DNA from: Helicobacteraceae bacterium
GTDB taxonomy: Bacteria > Campylobacterota > Campylobacteria > Campylobacterales > Helicobacteraceae
Direction of reading: 5' to 3'
Assembly: GCA_029258405.1 (NCBI GenBank)
Contig: JARHYY010000016.1
Span: 1-5,418 of the forward strand
Length of the DNA: 5,418 bases
Part shown: positions 1-4,824 of the stretch, in pieces
Layout of the letters: every line of letters begins with the position of its first letter
How positions within the stretch are numbered: the first letter of the stretch is position 1
The notes under the pieces: model-generated
What the model saw: only the letters and a program-made list of their open reading frames with translations
Database searches by the model: none
What the model was told of the DNA's origin: nothing
Program-made: the position numbers and the translations under genes

Positions 1-2
1 AA

Positions 3-128
3 AAGAATCAAATTATTAGATATTTTTTTAATAGAGATAAAGAAGCCTACATTCAAGTTAATCCCACTTCAGGAGATTTTATTCCTGGAGAATTTGAAGA
101 GAGGGTTGATGGTGGGAAGCAGAACTGA
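3..128 (+). CDS. 3' end of an unrecognised protein, cut by the window edge
   Basis: Frame 3 is open from the left edge to a TGA at 126-128, giving about 41 residues of a protein that starts outside the window. The visible tail is hydrophilic, with a short aromatic stretch (IIRYFF), a segment reading AYIQVNPTSGDFIPGEFEER, and a glycine-rich end. The mix of charged, aromatic and Gly/Pro residues looks like real protein rather than a random frame, but I do not recognise the family. The stop lies only a few bases from the end of a degraded tnpB remnant on the other strand, so the gene may have been shortened by an insertion or deletion here. It could also be a chance open frame, because 41 codons is short and the upstream part cannot be seen. 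Confidence 0.4.
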   Translation, partial: KNQIIRYFFNRDKEAYIQVNPTSGDFIPGEFEERVDGGKQN

Positions 129-130
129 GA

Positions 131-261
131 CTATGTGTTCTTTTAAACTCTTCTTCATCTATCTCTACATTAAAAGAAGCATAGAATTTATGAGCTTTTT
201 GAGTAATGGTGCAAGAATGAATCTTGCCCTTAAATCGTAGATTCTCTCTTAGTTTTGCATT
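131..261 (-). pseudogene. Remnant of an IS200/IS605-family tnpB gene
   Basis: Reading the minus strand from 261 down to about 131 gives roughly 43 residues that match the middle of TnpB proteins: KLRENLRFKGKIHSCTIT, then a segment with KFYASFNVEIDEEE, ending near KRTH. The pattern of a basic KLRE-type strand, then K-G-K-I-x-S-x-T-I, then the KxYxSFxVEI strand is characteristic of the TnpB wedge/OrfB_IS605 region ahead of the RuvC-like domain. The frame is broken upstream by a TGA at 262-264 and a TAA at 271-273. Downstream the match ends abruptly where the catalytic part should begin, so neither end of the gene nor the RuvC acidic residues are present. This is a dead fragment of an insertion sequence, not a working guide-RNA nuclease. 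Family assignment is from remembered motif pattern. Confidence 0.7.
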
Positions 262-453
262 TCAAAATAATTAATGTGTATTTATAGCTCTTATAGATTA
301 TTTAAATCTGTAAGAAACCTCATCAACCTCAAAAGAATGTATAATCATTTGCAACAGTTGCTTATGAATACTTTAACATAAAAGTCTTATGCTATGCTAA
401 AAATTGTTCAAGAAAGTTTAGGAGTAGTTTAATATATATTGTTTATGTAAATA

Positions 454-470
454 ATTTTAAGAATTAAAAT
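454..470. repeat. AT-rich 7-bp inverted repeat
   Basis: ATTTTAA and TTAAAAT are perfect inverted arms separated by GAA. It is all A/T in the stem, so it would make a weak RNA hairpin; a protein-binding site is possible but palindromes of this composition are common by chance in such DNA. Confidence 0.4.
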
Positions 471-475
471 ATTGC

Positions 476-499
476 ATTATTACTTTTAAGCACAATAAT
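476..499. promoter_or_regulatory. Spaced ATTATT...AATAAT inverted pair, weak metalloregulator-site candidate
   Basis: ATTATT (476-481) and AATAAT (494-499) are inverted half-sites separated by 12 bp. Fur boxes in Helicobacter are built from TAATAAT/ATTATTA half-sites, but those lie close together, so this wider spacing is a poor fit. It lies about 120 bp upstream of the first operon gene. Listed because an iron-handling operon would be expected to have Fur control; chance occurrence in AT-rich DNA is quite possible. Confidence 0.15.
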
Positions 500-553
500 A
501 AAAGTCGTATTTTTAGTATTCATAGCATTAATTTAAGAAATATTTAAAGAAAT

Positions 554-570
554 TTTGATATATTTTCAAA
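554..570. promoter_or_regulatory. TTTGA-N7-TCAAA inverted repeat over the candidate -10 element
   Basis: TTTGA (554-558) and TCAAA (566-570) are perfect inverted arms with a 7-bp AT spacer that is itself the candidate -10 hexamer. A repressor bound here would block the promoter, so the location makes it a better operator candidate than the other palindromes in this region. I cannot assign it to a known regulator. Confidence 0.25.
556..564 (+). promoter_or_regulatory. Candidate extended -10 promoter element of the operon
   Basis: TG-A-TATATT matches the extended -10 form TGnTATAAT with one mismatch, the element that housekeeping sigma-80 promoters of Helicobacter rely on in place of a firm -35. 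T/A-rich DNA lies upstream. Transcription would start near 571, giving a leader of about 46 nt before the first gene, with its ribosome binding site at 606-610. No transcript data are available, and a second TATATT at 434-439 is an alternative. Confidence 0.35.
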
Positions 571-616
571 GAGAAAATAAGAATTAACTATGAGACATAT
601 TGAATAGGAAAACTCT

Positions 617-952
617 ATGGAAATAAATCGGGATTTGCTTGAAAAGATATCTGATTACTTCACTATTGTGCATCATACTCCAGGCAGGATACGACTTCGT
701 GTAAGCTCTAAATTGAGAGAAGATGCTAAGGCAAGTAGTGCAGATACAAAAAATCTTATTGATACCATCAAGAAGATTCCTATTATCAAAGATATTAAAA
801 TCAATTTAATAGTTGGTTCTCTCACTGTACAATACGATCCTGAACTTTTTGACTCGTCATTATGGGAATCATGGATAAAAAAAGAACGACTTGATGAGAT
901 TTTAGAAGTTATTTTAAAACTTAAAAAGGAGCTTGAAAATGACACAAAATAA
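617..952 (+). CDS. Small HMA-like domain protein lacking the CxxC metal site
   Basis: First gene of the operon, 111 residues, ATG start with AGGAA six bases upstream (606-610). It reads as one ferredoxin-like (beta-alpha-beta) domain of the HMA_2 type: strand 1 around residues 17-29 contains H19-H20-T21-P22-G23-R24 followed by alternating Arg (R26, R28), a helix around 43-53, then strands around 57-65 and 68-73 (GSLTVQYDP). The CxxC of classical heavy-metal-associated domains is absent, and the protein has no cysteine at all. There is no signal peptide or membrane helix, so it is probably cytosolic. The ATPase encoded later in the operon carries a matching H-x-T-x-x-R-x-R motif at its N-terminus, suggesting that both domains act on or bind the same partner. 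In ferrosome loci, small proteins of this kind accompany the ATPase; I recall an R-X8-F signature for these, and here the closest is R24-X8-L33, not an exact match. The last 14 bases overlap the next gene. Confidence 0.85.
   Translation: MEINRDLLEKISDYFTIVHHTPGRIRLRVSSKLREDAKASSADTKNLIDTIKKIPIIKDIKINLIVGSLTVQYDPELFDSSLWESWIKKERLDEILEVILKLKKELENDTK
926..930 (+). promoter_or_regulatory. Ribosome binding site that fixes the ferritin-like gene start at 939
   Basis: AAGGA ends 8 nt before the ATG at 939 but only 2 nt before an in-frame TTG at 933. The spacing favours the ATG, shortening the longest frame by two codons. Confidence 0.7.
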
Positions 953-1535
953 TCTTTTAGCGGCGTTAGAGCAAGAATATTCAATCCATGCTCTATATCA
1001 AACATGCAATAATCAATGGGGCAGGGACTACCCTTTTCTTGGTGAGTTTGTTGCCACGCAAGAACAACAAATTAATGCATTGTTGTTTTTGCTCTCTCAA
1101 AGGGGTATTCCAGCTACAAATACTTTTGCCAACGCTGTGCTCTATGATGATGTTTTAGAAACAGTGCTTATACAAGAAAATAACAAAATTCAATTCTACA
1201 ATCAGCTCTTAAGCACAGAAACTGATGTAGAGGTGCAAGATGTTTTTTATCGTTTTCAAGCTATAAGCTATAATAATCATCTGCCTATTGTGCGTAAAGA
1301 ATTAGCTAAAATATACCAAGGAGAAAACACAGCTACACAAAGCGATATTGAAAAAAGCAAGCAGCTTATTGCTGAAGCTCAAACGCTTATGAATGATTTT
1401 AAGCAAGGGACAGTAGATGAGAAAAAAATACAAAATTTCTTAGGTAACCTTAATTATTCTTTGGTTGGAGGGGTTATCTTAGGTGGAATATCAGCAATGA
1501 TTCTTAATGAATTTTTAAATAAAAATAAGGAGTAA
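939..1535 (+). CDS. Ferritin-like four-helix protein with C-terminal membrane anchor
   Basis: The 198-residue product starts at ATG 939 (AAGGA at 926-930), overlapping the previous gene by 14 bp. Residues 1-125 look like a ferritin-like helical bundle of the DUF2202 or related type: helix A with E11/E13 and Y14, helix B FVATQEQQINALLFLL (38-52) followed by the typical turn RGI, helix C with E80 and FYNQLL, and helix D with AISYNNHLPIV (108-118, H114). In helix B the usual E-x-x-H iron-binding pair aligns with Q41 and Q44, and in helix D the Glu partner of H114 aligns with Y111, so the di-iron site appears degenerate. A charged linker (126-170) leads to a Gly-rich hydrophobic segment at about 173-193 (SLVGGVILGGISAMIL), a single membrane anchor, then a short Lys-rich tail. 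The bundle would therefore be tethered to a membrane. In this setting a role in binding, delivering or nucleating iron at a vesicle membrane is plausible. Family assignment is moderately sure; loss of ferroxidase activity is inference. Confidence 0.75.
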   Translation: MTQNNLLAALEQEYSIHALYQTCNNQWGRDYPFLGEFVATQEQQINALLFLLSQRGIPATNTFANAVLYDDVLETVLIQENNKIQFYNQLLSTETDVEVQDVFYRFQAISYNNHLPIVRKELAKIYQGENTATQSDIEKSKQLIAEAQTLMNDFKQGTVDEKKIQNFLGNLNYSLVGGVILGGISAMILNEFLNKNKE

Positions 1536-1538
1536 ATT

Positions 1539-1811
1539 ATGCCTGTACCATTCATTTTTGGACTTATTGTAGGGGGTGCAACTGTTGTTGCCTATAACAA
1601 GAGAAAACAAATAAGCTCTTTACTTAAAGGAGATACAAAGAATATAAGCAGTATTAAAGGTGAAATCAGCAATGTTATAGCAAAAGGAAAGGAAACTTTT
1701 ACAGATATAAAAGATTCCATTCAAGCTACCAAAGAAACATTTATTGACAAAAAGGAAGCTATAAAGCAAAAACGAAAAGAAACTCAAGAGGATCAAAAGG
1801 AGGGTAATTAA
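1539..1811 (+). CDS. Small membrane protein with repeated amphipathic helix
   Basis: A 90-residue protein, start ATG 1539 with AAGGAG six bases upstream (1527-1532), 3 nt after the preceding stop. Residues 3-19 are a membrane helix containing a GxxxG packing motif (G8-LIV-G12) plus G13. The rest is very rich in Lys and Glu and predicted helical, the general plan of YtxH-like proteins. Residues 51-64 and 65-78 form a 14-residue tandem repeat (KETFxDxKxxI) with a hydrophobic residue every three to four positions, so the tail should be an amphipathic helix lying on a membrane or particle surface, or pairing as a coiled coil. No catalytic motif and no cysteine. I do not recognise a named family; a structural or coating role on the compartment is inference. 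Its stop shares one base with the next start (TAATG). Confidence 0.8.
   Translation: MPVPFIFGLIVGGATVVAYNKRKQISSLLKGDTKNISSIKGEISNVIAKGKETFTDIKDSIQATKETFIDKKEAIKQKRKETQEDQKEGN
1689..1772 (+). repeat. Tandem 42-bp coding repeat (14 residues, two units)
   Basis: Units 1689-1730 and 1731-1772 encode KETFTDIKDSIQAT and KETFIDKKEAIKQK. Protein identity is higher than DNA identity (aaggaaactttt versus aaagaaacattt), suggesting an old duplication kept by selection on the helix. A faint third unit may precede it (residues 37-50, with I43 and I47 in register). Confidence 0.7.
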
Positions 1812-2188
1812 TGTTTATTAATACAGGAACTTATCGCTCTATTACAGGGCATGCTATTAGCGGGGGGCTTTTTTCTCTTATGTGTGCAGGGGCAGCCAAC
1901 TATGCACAATACAAAAAGGGACAAATAGACAAAAAAAGAGCTCTCAAACAAACAACTCAATCCACTTTGCAAGGAGCTATTATAACAGCAGCGGCTATTG
2001 GGGCAACCAATGCCATTGGCAAAAATAACGATGATTCGCCCACGCACTTAGCATTGGAGGCAATAAGTTTTGTTGCTGCTGGTGCTTTAGCGGCATATAC
2101 TATTAACAAAGTATTTGCAGATGAGAGCAGCTGTGAGCAAATCACACAAAAATCAGACATAGGAGAAGAAAATGAATCAGACAGCTAA
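1811..2188 (+). CDS. Gly/Ala-rich protein with about three membrane helices
   Basis: A 125-residue protein; ATG 1811 overlaps the previous stop by one base and follows a strong AGGAGGG (1798-1804). Three hydrophobic segments are visible at about residues 12-32, 53-70 and 82-98, all packed with small residues (Gly, Ala, Ser), which favours tight helix-helix packing or oligomers. Helices 1 and 2 are joined by a basic loop, YKKGQIDKKRALKQ, and the C-terminal 25 residues are acidic (DESS, IGEENESDS). There is no signal peptide, metal motif or active site that I can name; C25 and C108 are the only cysteines. The family is not recognised. Small-residue-rich multi-helix proteins of this size are typical of shape-giving or scaffold proteins of bacterial membrane organelles, which would suit the context, but that is inference. 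A G6-C-T6 run lies at 1862-1874. The 3' end overlaps the next gene by 17 bp. Confidence 0.8.
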   Translation: MFINTGTYRSITGHAISGGLFSLMCAGAANYAQYKKGQIDKKRALKQTTQSTLQGAIITAAAIGATNAIGKNNDDSPTHLALEAISFVAAGALAAYTINKVFADESSCEQITQKSDIGEENESDS

Positions 2189-2603
2189 TACAGCTATTGA
2201 AAATGCTAATAATGCACAAAACAAAGAAGATGTAATGCAAGTAGCAGAGAATGTTTCAGCGATTTCTAATAACCCTTATATTGCCAAACAAAAGCTCCAA
2301 ACCATGCAAAACCCATATATTGCACAAAATGCTCCTGCAAATAATGCTGATGCTAGCAATGCAGATAACCCTAAAAACACTAGCAAACTAGCGGCGTTTT
2401 TTGGTACTTCTACTACCCAAAAAGATATGCTTAAGGGTGTGCTTGTAGGGGCGGTGGCTACTTTCATACTCACAAATGAAGATGCACAAAAAGCCATATT
2501 TAAAAGCTTTGCAAAGCTATCATCATTGCTTGAAGTTGGGGTTGAAGAGCTTAAGGAGCGCTATGAAGATGCTAAAGCAGAGGTAAATTATAGTGAGTCT
2601 TGA
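2172..2603 (+). CDS. Asn/Ala-rich membrane protein with YtxH-like tail
   Basis: 143 residues; ATG 2172 preceded by AGGAG at 2161-2165, inside the end of the previous gene. Residues 1-70 are low-complexity, dominated by Asn, Ala and Gln, with the four-residue motif NPYI at 34-37 and 47-50. A single hydrophobic helix with a GxxxG (G89-VLV-G93) spans about 86-101, followed by TNEDAQKAIFKS, an amphipathic segment and an acidic/basic coiled stretch, VEELKERYEDAKAEV (124-138). The C-terminal half resembles small YtxH-like proteins that often sit next to cysteine-poor P1B ATPases, as far as I recall. The long disordered N-terminus could be an adaptor that recruits another protein through the NPYI motifs. 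No enzyme motif, no cysteine and no arginine except R130. The stop lies 8 bp inside the ATPase gene (11-bp overlap), indicating coupled translation. Confidence 0.8.
   Translation: MNQTANTAIENANNAQNKEDVMQVAENVSAISNNPYIAKQKLQTMQNPYIAQNAPANNADASNADNPKNTSKLAAFFGTSTTQKDMLKGVLVGAVATFILTNEDAQKAIFKSFAKLSSLLEVGVEELKERYEDAKAEVNYSES
2271..2327 (+). repeat. Duplicated NPYIA(K/Q)Q coding motif
   Basis: Residues 34-40 and 47-52 of the Asn/Ala-rich protein repeat NPYIA followed by K/Q, 13 residues apart. The codons differ (aacccttatatt versus aacccatatatt), so the motif is an old or selected repeat rather than a recent copy. Confidence 0.55.
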
Positions 2604-4722
2604 GCATGGCTTAACCTTAAAGACTATTCATCGCACTTCTTTTCGCACAAGGTTTGCCTATGAATATACAAAGGGGTGCAAGATTAGCCCTATTCCTCTT
2701 AGAGTAGCTGTTGAAACAATAGAGGGGGTGAAGAATGTTCGTGTTAATGCCATTTTGCACAATATTATCATAGAACATGATGAACATATTCATAGGTTAG
2801 AGGAACAAGTATATACAGCGCTCAAAGAACTTCTTGCTCCTTCTGTTCATGATATTTCTTCAGAGAGCTACATTGCTCTTCGAGATGAGATACCTAATTC
2901 CTATGAAGTTGTTCGCTCAGCAACTTCGCTTGTTGCTGAGCCTTTTATACATTCACCTACTATTAATCTTGTTTTTGCCTCTGTGGCTTGTTTGCCTATT
3001 ATTACAAGTGGCATTAAAGAGCTTTTTAAAGAGGGCATTACCTCAAGAGTGCTTGAGGCTATGGCAATAGCCATTTCTTTACATCGCAAAGATTTTAGAA
3101 CGGCTAATTCTGCTAATTTTATGCTTTCATTGGGTGAATACATTGAAGAAATGACTATGTATAAAAGCAATGACCTCATTAAGGAATTGAGCAAACCCCA
3201 AGTAAAAGAAACATGGATTGAACAAATAATTGATGGCAAAAAAGAGCGGCGTTTAGTTGATACGCATACATTAAAAATAGGTGATATAGTTATTGTTAAT
3301 GCGGGCAACACTATTTGTGTTGATGGGCATATTGTATCTGGAGAGGGTTTAGTAAATCAAATATCTATGACAGGGGAAGCCACGCCCATACGAAAGACAA
3401 GAGGCGATAAGGTGCTTTCAGGCACTATTGTAGAGGAGGGCGAAATAAAGATATGGGCTGAAAGTGTTGGCGATTCTACAGCAACAGCTAAAATCAAAAA
3501 CTATATTGAAGAAACTCTTGTACAAAAATCATCTATACAGCTGAGTGCTTCAAAAATGGCAGATGGTCTTGTGCCTGTTACTTTGGGCTTAGCTGTGTTT
3601 TCATATTTGTATAGCAAAGATTTAACGCGTGCAGCTTCTGTGCTGCAGGCTGATTATTCTTGTGCTCTTAAGCTTGCCACGCCTGTGGCTTTTAAGGCTG
3701 CTATAAGCAGTGCTGGAAAAAATGGAATTATCATTAAAGGGGCAAAAAGTATTGAAGCACTCTATGAAAGCAATGTATTTGTTTTTGATAAAACAGGCAC
3801 ATTAACCAAAGGCGAGCTTGAAGTTATTGATGTGCATTCATTCTCTGATAAATGGAAGAGCGATGATATTCTTAATCTTTCAGCAAGCATTGAAGAGCAT
3901 TATTTTCATCCTGTTGCTGAAGCTGTTGTTCAAGCAGCAAAAAAACGAGATTTTGTGCATATTCATCATGAAGAAGTAACTTTCATTGTTGCACATGGCG
4001 TAAAAAGTGAGATAGAAGGAAAAACAGTTGTCATTGGTTCGCAACATTTTTTAGAAGAAGATGAGCATATCGACTTTCAAGCACACAAGGAAGCCATACA
4101 AGAATTTAAGAGCTCTGGCAATACACCGCTTTTTATTGGTTATGATAAAAAGCTCATAGGTGTTATTATGCTGAAGGATACAATAAGACCAAATGCCAAA
4201 GAAGTGCTAAGGCAGCTTAAACAAAGTGGCGTTAAAGAAATAGTGATGCTCACAGGAGATACAAAAGAAAAAGCAAATGAAATAGCTCAAGAGCTTTGCA
4301 TTGACCGTTGTTATGCAGAGCTCTTGCCCACAAAAAAGGCAGAGATTTTAGAACAAATTATGCGAGAAGGGCAAAAGGTTGCCTTTGTAGGTGATGGTAT
4401 TAATGATGCTCCAGCACTTATTAAAGCAGATGCAGGCATTGGTATGCATAAAGGGGCTGATATTGCCAAGGCGAGTGCAGATATTGTTTTATTGCGTGAT
4501 GATATTCAGGCGGTTGCTGATGCAAAAGAGTTTGCTAATGCATGCCTCTCTAGGGTGAATACAAACTTTAAAGCCACTGTTGGTATTAATAGTGCTATAT
4601 TAGGGCTTGCTACTTTGGGCAAACTCTCACCAATACAAACCGCTTTTTTGCATAATGGAACAACTATACTTTTATTGCTCAATGCTCTTAGGAGCTTTAG
4701 TCTCTCTAAAAAAAGGTTTTAA
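2593..4722 (+). CDS. P1B-type metal-transporting ATPase, ferrosome FezB-like
   Basis: 709 residues from a GTG start at 2593 (GAGG at 2580-2583, nine bases upstream, within the previous gene). N-terminus 8-75: HMA-like ferredoxin fold with H13-R-T-x-x-R18-x-R20 and no CxxC. Membrane helices follow at about 124-140 and, weakly hydrophobic, 150-185, so the usual extra N-terminal pair seems reduced. Actuator domain has TGEATP (260-265). Helices at about 326-341 and 350-370; the transport motif normally CPC is Y355-S356-C357, followed by ALKLATP with Lys at 360 where Gly is usual. Phosphorylation site D399 in DKTGTLT (399-405), nucleotide-binding H439-P440, TGDT (554-557), and hinge GDGINDAP (600-607), so all ATPase chemistry is intact. 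The last helices end with HNGTT and N697-ALR. Family knowledge: P1B ATPases pump transition metals; those lacking CPC and found with ferrosome genes load iron into vesicles. Substrate iron is therefore inferred. Copper export is unlikely given the missing CPC and CxxC. Confidence 0.92.
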   Translation: MSLEHGLTLKTIHRTSFRTRFAYEYTKGCKISPIPLRVAVETIEGVKNVRVNAILHNIIIEHDEHIHRLEEQVYTALKELLAPSVHDISSESYIALRDEIPNSYEVVRSATSLVAEPFIHSPTINLVFASVACLPIITSGIKELFKEGITSRVLEAMAIAISLHRKDFRTANSANFMLSLGEYIEEMTMYKSNDLIKELSKPQVKETWIEQIIDGKKERRLVDTHTLKIGDIVIVNAGNTICVDGHIVSGEGLVNQISMTGEATPIRKTRGDKVLSGTIVEEGEIKIWAESVGDSTATAKIKNYIEETLVQKSSIQLSASKMADGLVPVTLGLAVFSYLYSKDLTRAASVLQADYSCALKLATPVAFKAAISSAGKNGIIIKGAKSIEALYESNVFVFDKTGTLTKGELEVIDVHSFSDKWKSDDILNLSASIEEHYFHPVAEAVVQAAKKRDFVHIHHEEVTFIVAHGVKSEIEGKTVVIGSQHFLEEDEHIDFQAHKEAIQEFKSSGNTPLFIGYDKKLIGVIMLKDTIRPNAKEVLRQLKQSGVKEIVMLTGDTKEKANEIAQELCIDRCYAELLPTKKAEILEQIMREGQKVAFVGDGINDAPALIKADAGIGMHKGADIAKASADIVLLRDDIQAVADAKEFANACLSRVNTNFKATVGINSAILGLATLGKLSPIQTAFLHNGTTILLLLNALRSFSLSKKRF

Positions 4723-4824
4723 ATGGCACTTATGCTTAGAATTGCTGCACTAATTTCTGCTATTTTAACATACAGAACATGTGCAAATAGTTATAAAAAA
4801 TTTAAAAAGAATAAAAATGGTTAA
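4723..4824 (+). CDS. 33-residue single-helix membrane peptide
   Basis: ATG 4723 directly follows the ATPase stop (TAA 4720-4722) and has AAAGG at 4712-4716, six bases upstream. The product is about 33 residues: a hydrophobic helix, LMLRIAALISAILTY (residues 3-17), one cysteine (C20), then a strongly basic tail (SYKKFKKNK). This layout (short helix then Lys cluster) fits a small inner-membrane protein with its C-terminus in the cytoplasm. Its last eight bases, ATGGTTAA, contain the ATG of the following gene, which fits translational coupling and supports both genes being real. Family unknown. Small single-pass peptides often act as subunits or regulators of P-type ATPases, and the location right after the ATPase suggests such a partner; this is inference. 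A chance frame cannot be excluded at this length. Confidence 0.6.
   Translation: MALMLRIAALISAILTYRTCANSYKKFKKNKNG

Larger units (their letters stand above)
265..616. other. AT-rich intergenic region upstream of the operon
   Basis: No convincing coding sequence lies here on either strand; the longest frames are a dozen or two codons (for example a 16-codon minus-strand frame starting MIIHSFEVDE). The region is very rich in A and T with many short T and A runs, as usual for Helicobacter promoters. It contains a perfect AT palindrome, a spaced ATTATT/AATAAT pair (476-481 and 494-499), and a candidate extended -10 element near the operon start. No tRNA, riboswitch or strong GC-rich hairpin was seen. 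It probably joins the decayed insertion-sequence debris on the left to the operon control region on the right. Confidence 0.7.

Noticed and set aside
383..529. Distant inverted pair atgctatg / catagcat and similar aaaagtc segments in the intergenic region
   Set aside because: Eight-base matches more than 100 bp apart in AT-rich DNA are expected by chance and have no supporting context.
673..1005. 110-codon frame on the minus strand
   Set aside because: It lies across the HMA-like and ferritin-like genes, has no ribosome binding site context, and its translation is a Ser/Ile/Leu-rich shadow typical of antisense frames.
1808..2160. Two overlapping minus-strand frames opposite the three-helix protein
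   Set aside because: Both are shadows of a Gly/Ala-rich gene that has a strong ribosome binding site and coupled start on the plus strand.
617..2603. Encapsulin or magnetosome (mam) gene cluster
   Set aside because: No HK97-fold shell protein or encapsulin-targeting tail was seen, and none of the small proteins shows a recognisable Mam signature.
2834..3070. 78-codon plus-strand frame in a different phase within the ATPase gene
   Set aside because: Leucine-rich out-of-frame translation of the ATPase membrane region; no start signal.
2901..3311. 136-codon minus-strand frame inside the ATPase gene
   Set aside because: The plus strand here encodes the membrane and actuator region of a clear P-type ATPase; the antisense product has no recognisable domain.
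2593..4722. Copper exporter (CopA) identity for the ATPase
   Set aside because: CopA proteins carry CxxC metal-binding domains and a CPC transport motif; both are absent here.
4781..4816. GTG at 4781 as start of the last operon gene
   Set aside because: No Shine-Dalgarno sequence precedes it, and it falls inside the 33-codon gene, whereas ATG 4817 gives an 8-bp overlap in line with the rest of the operon.
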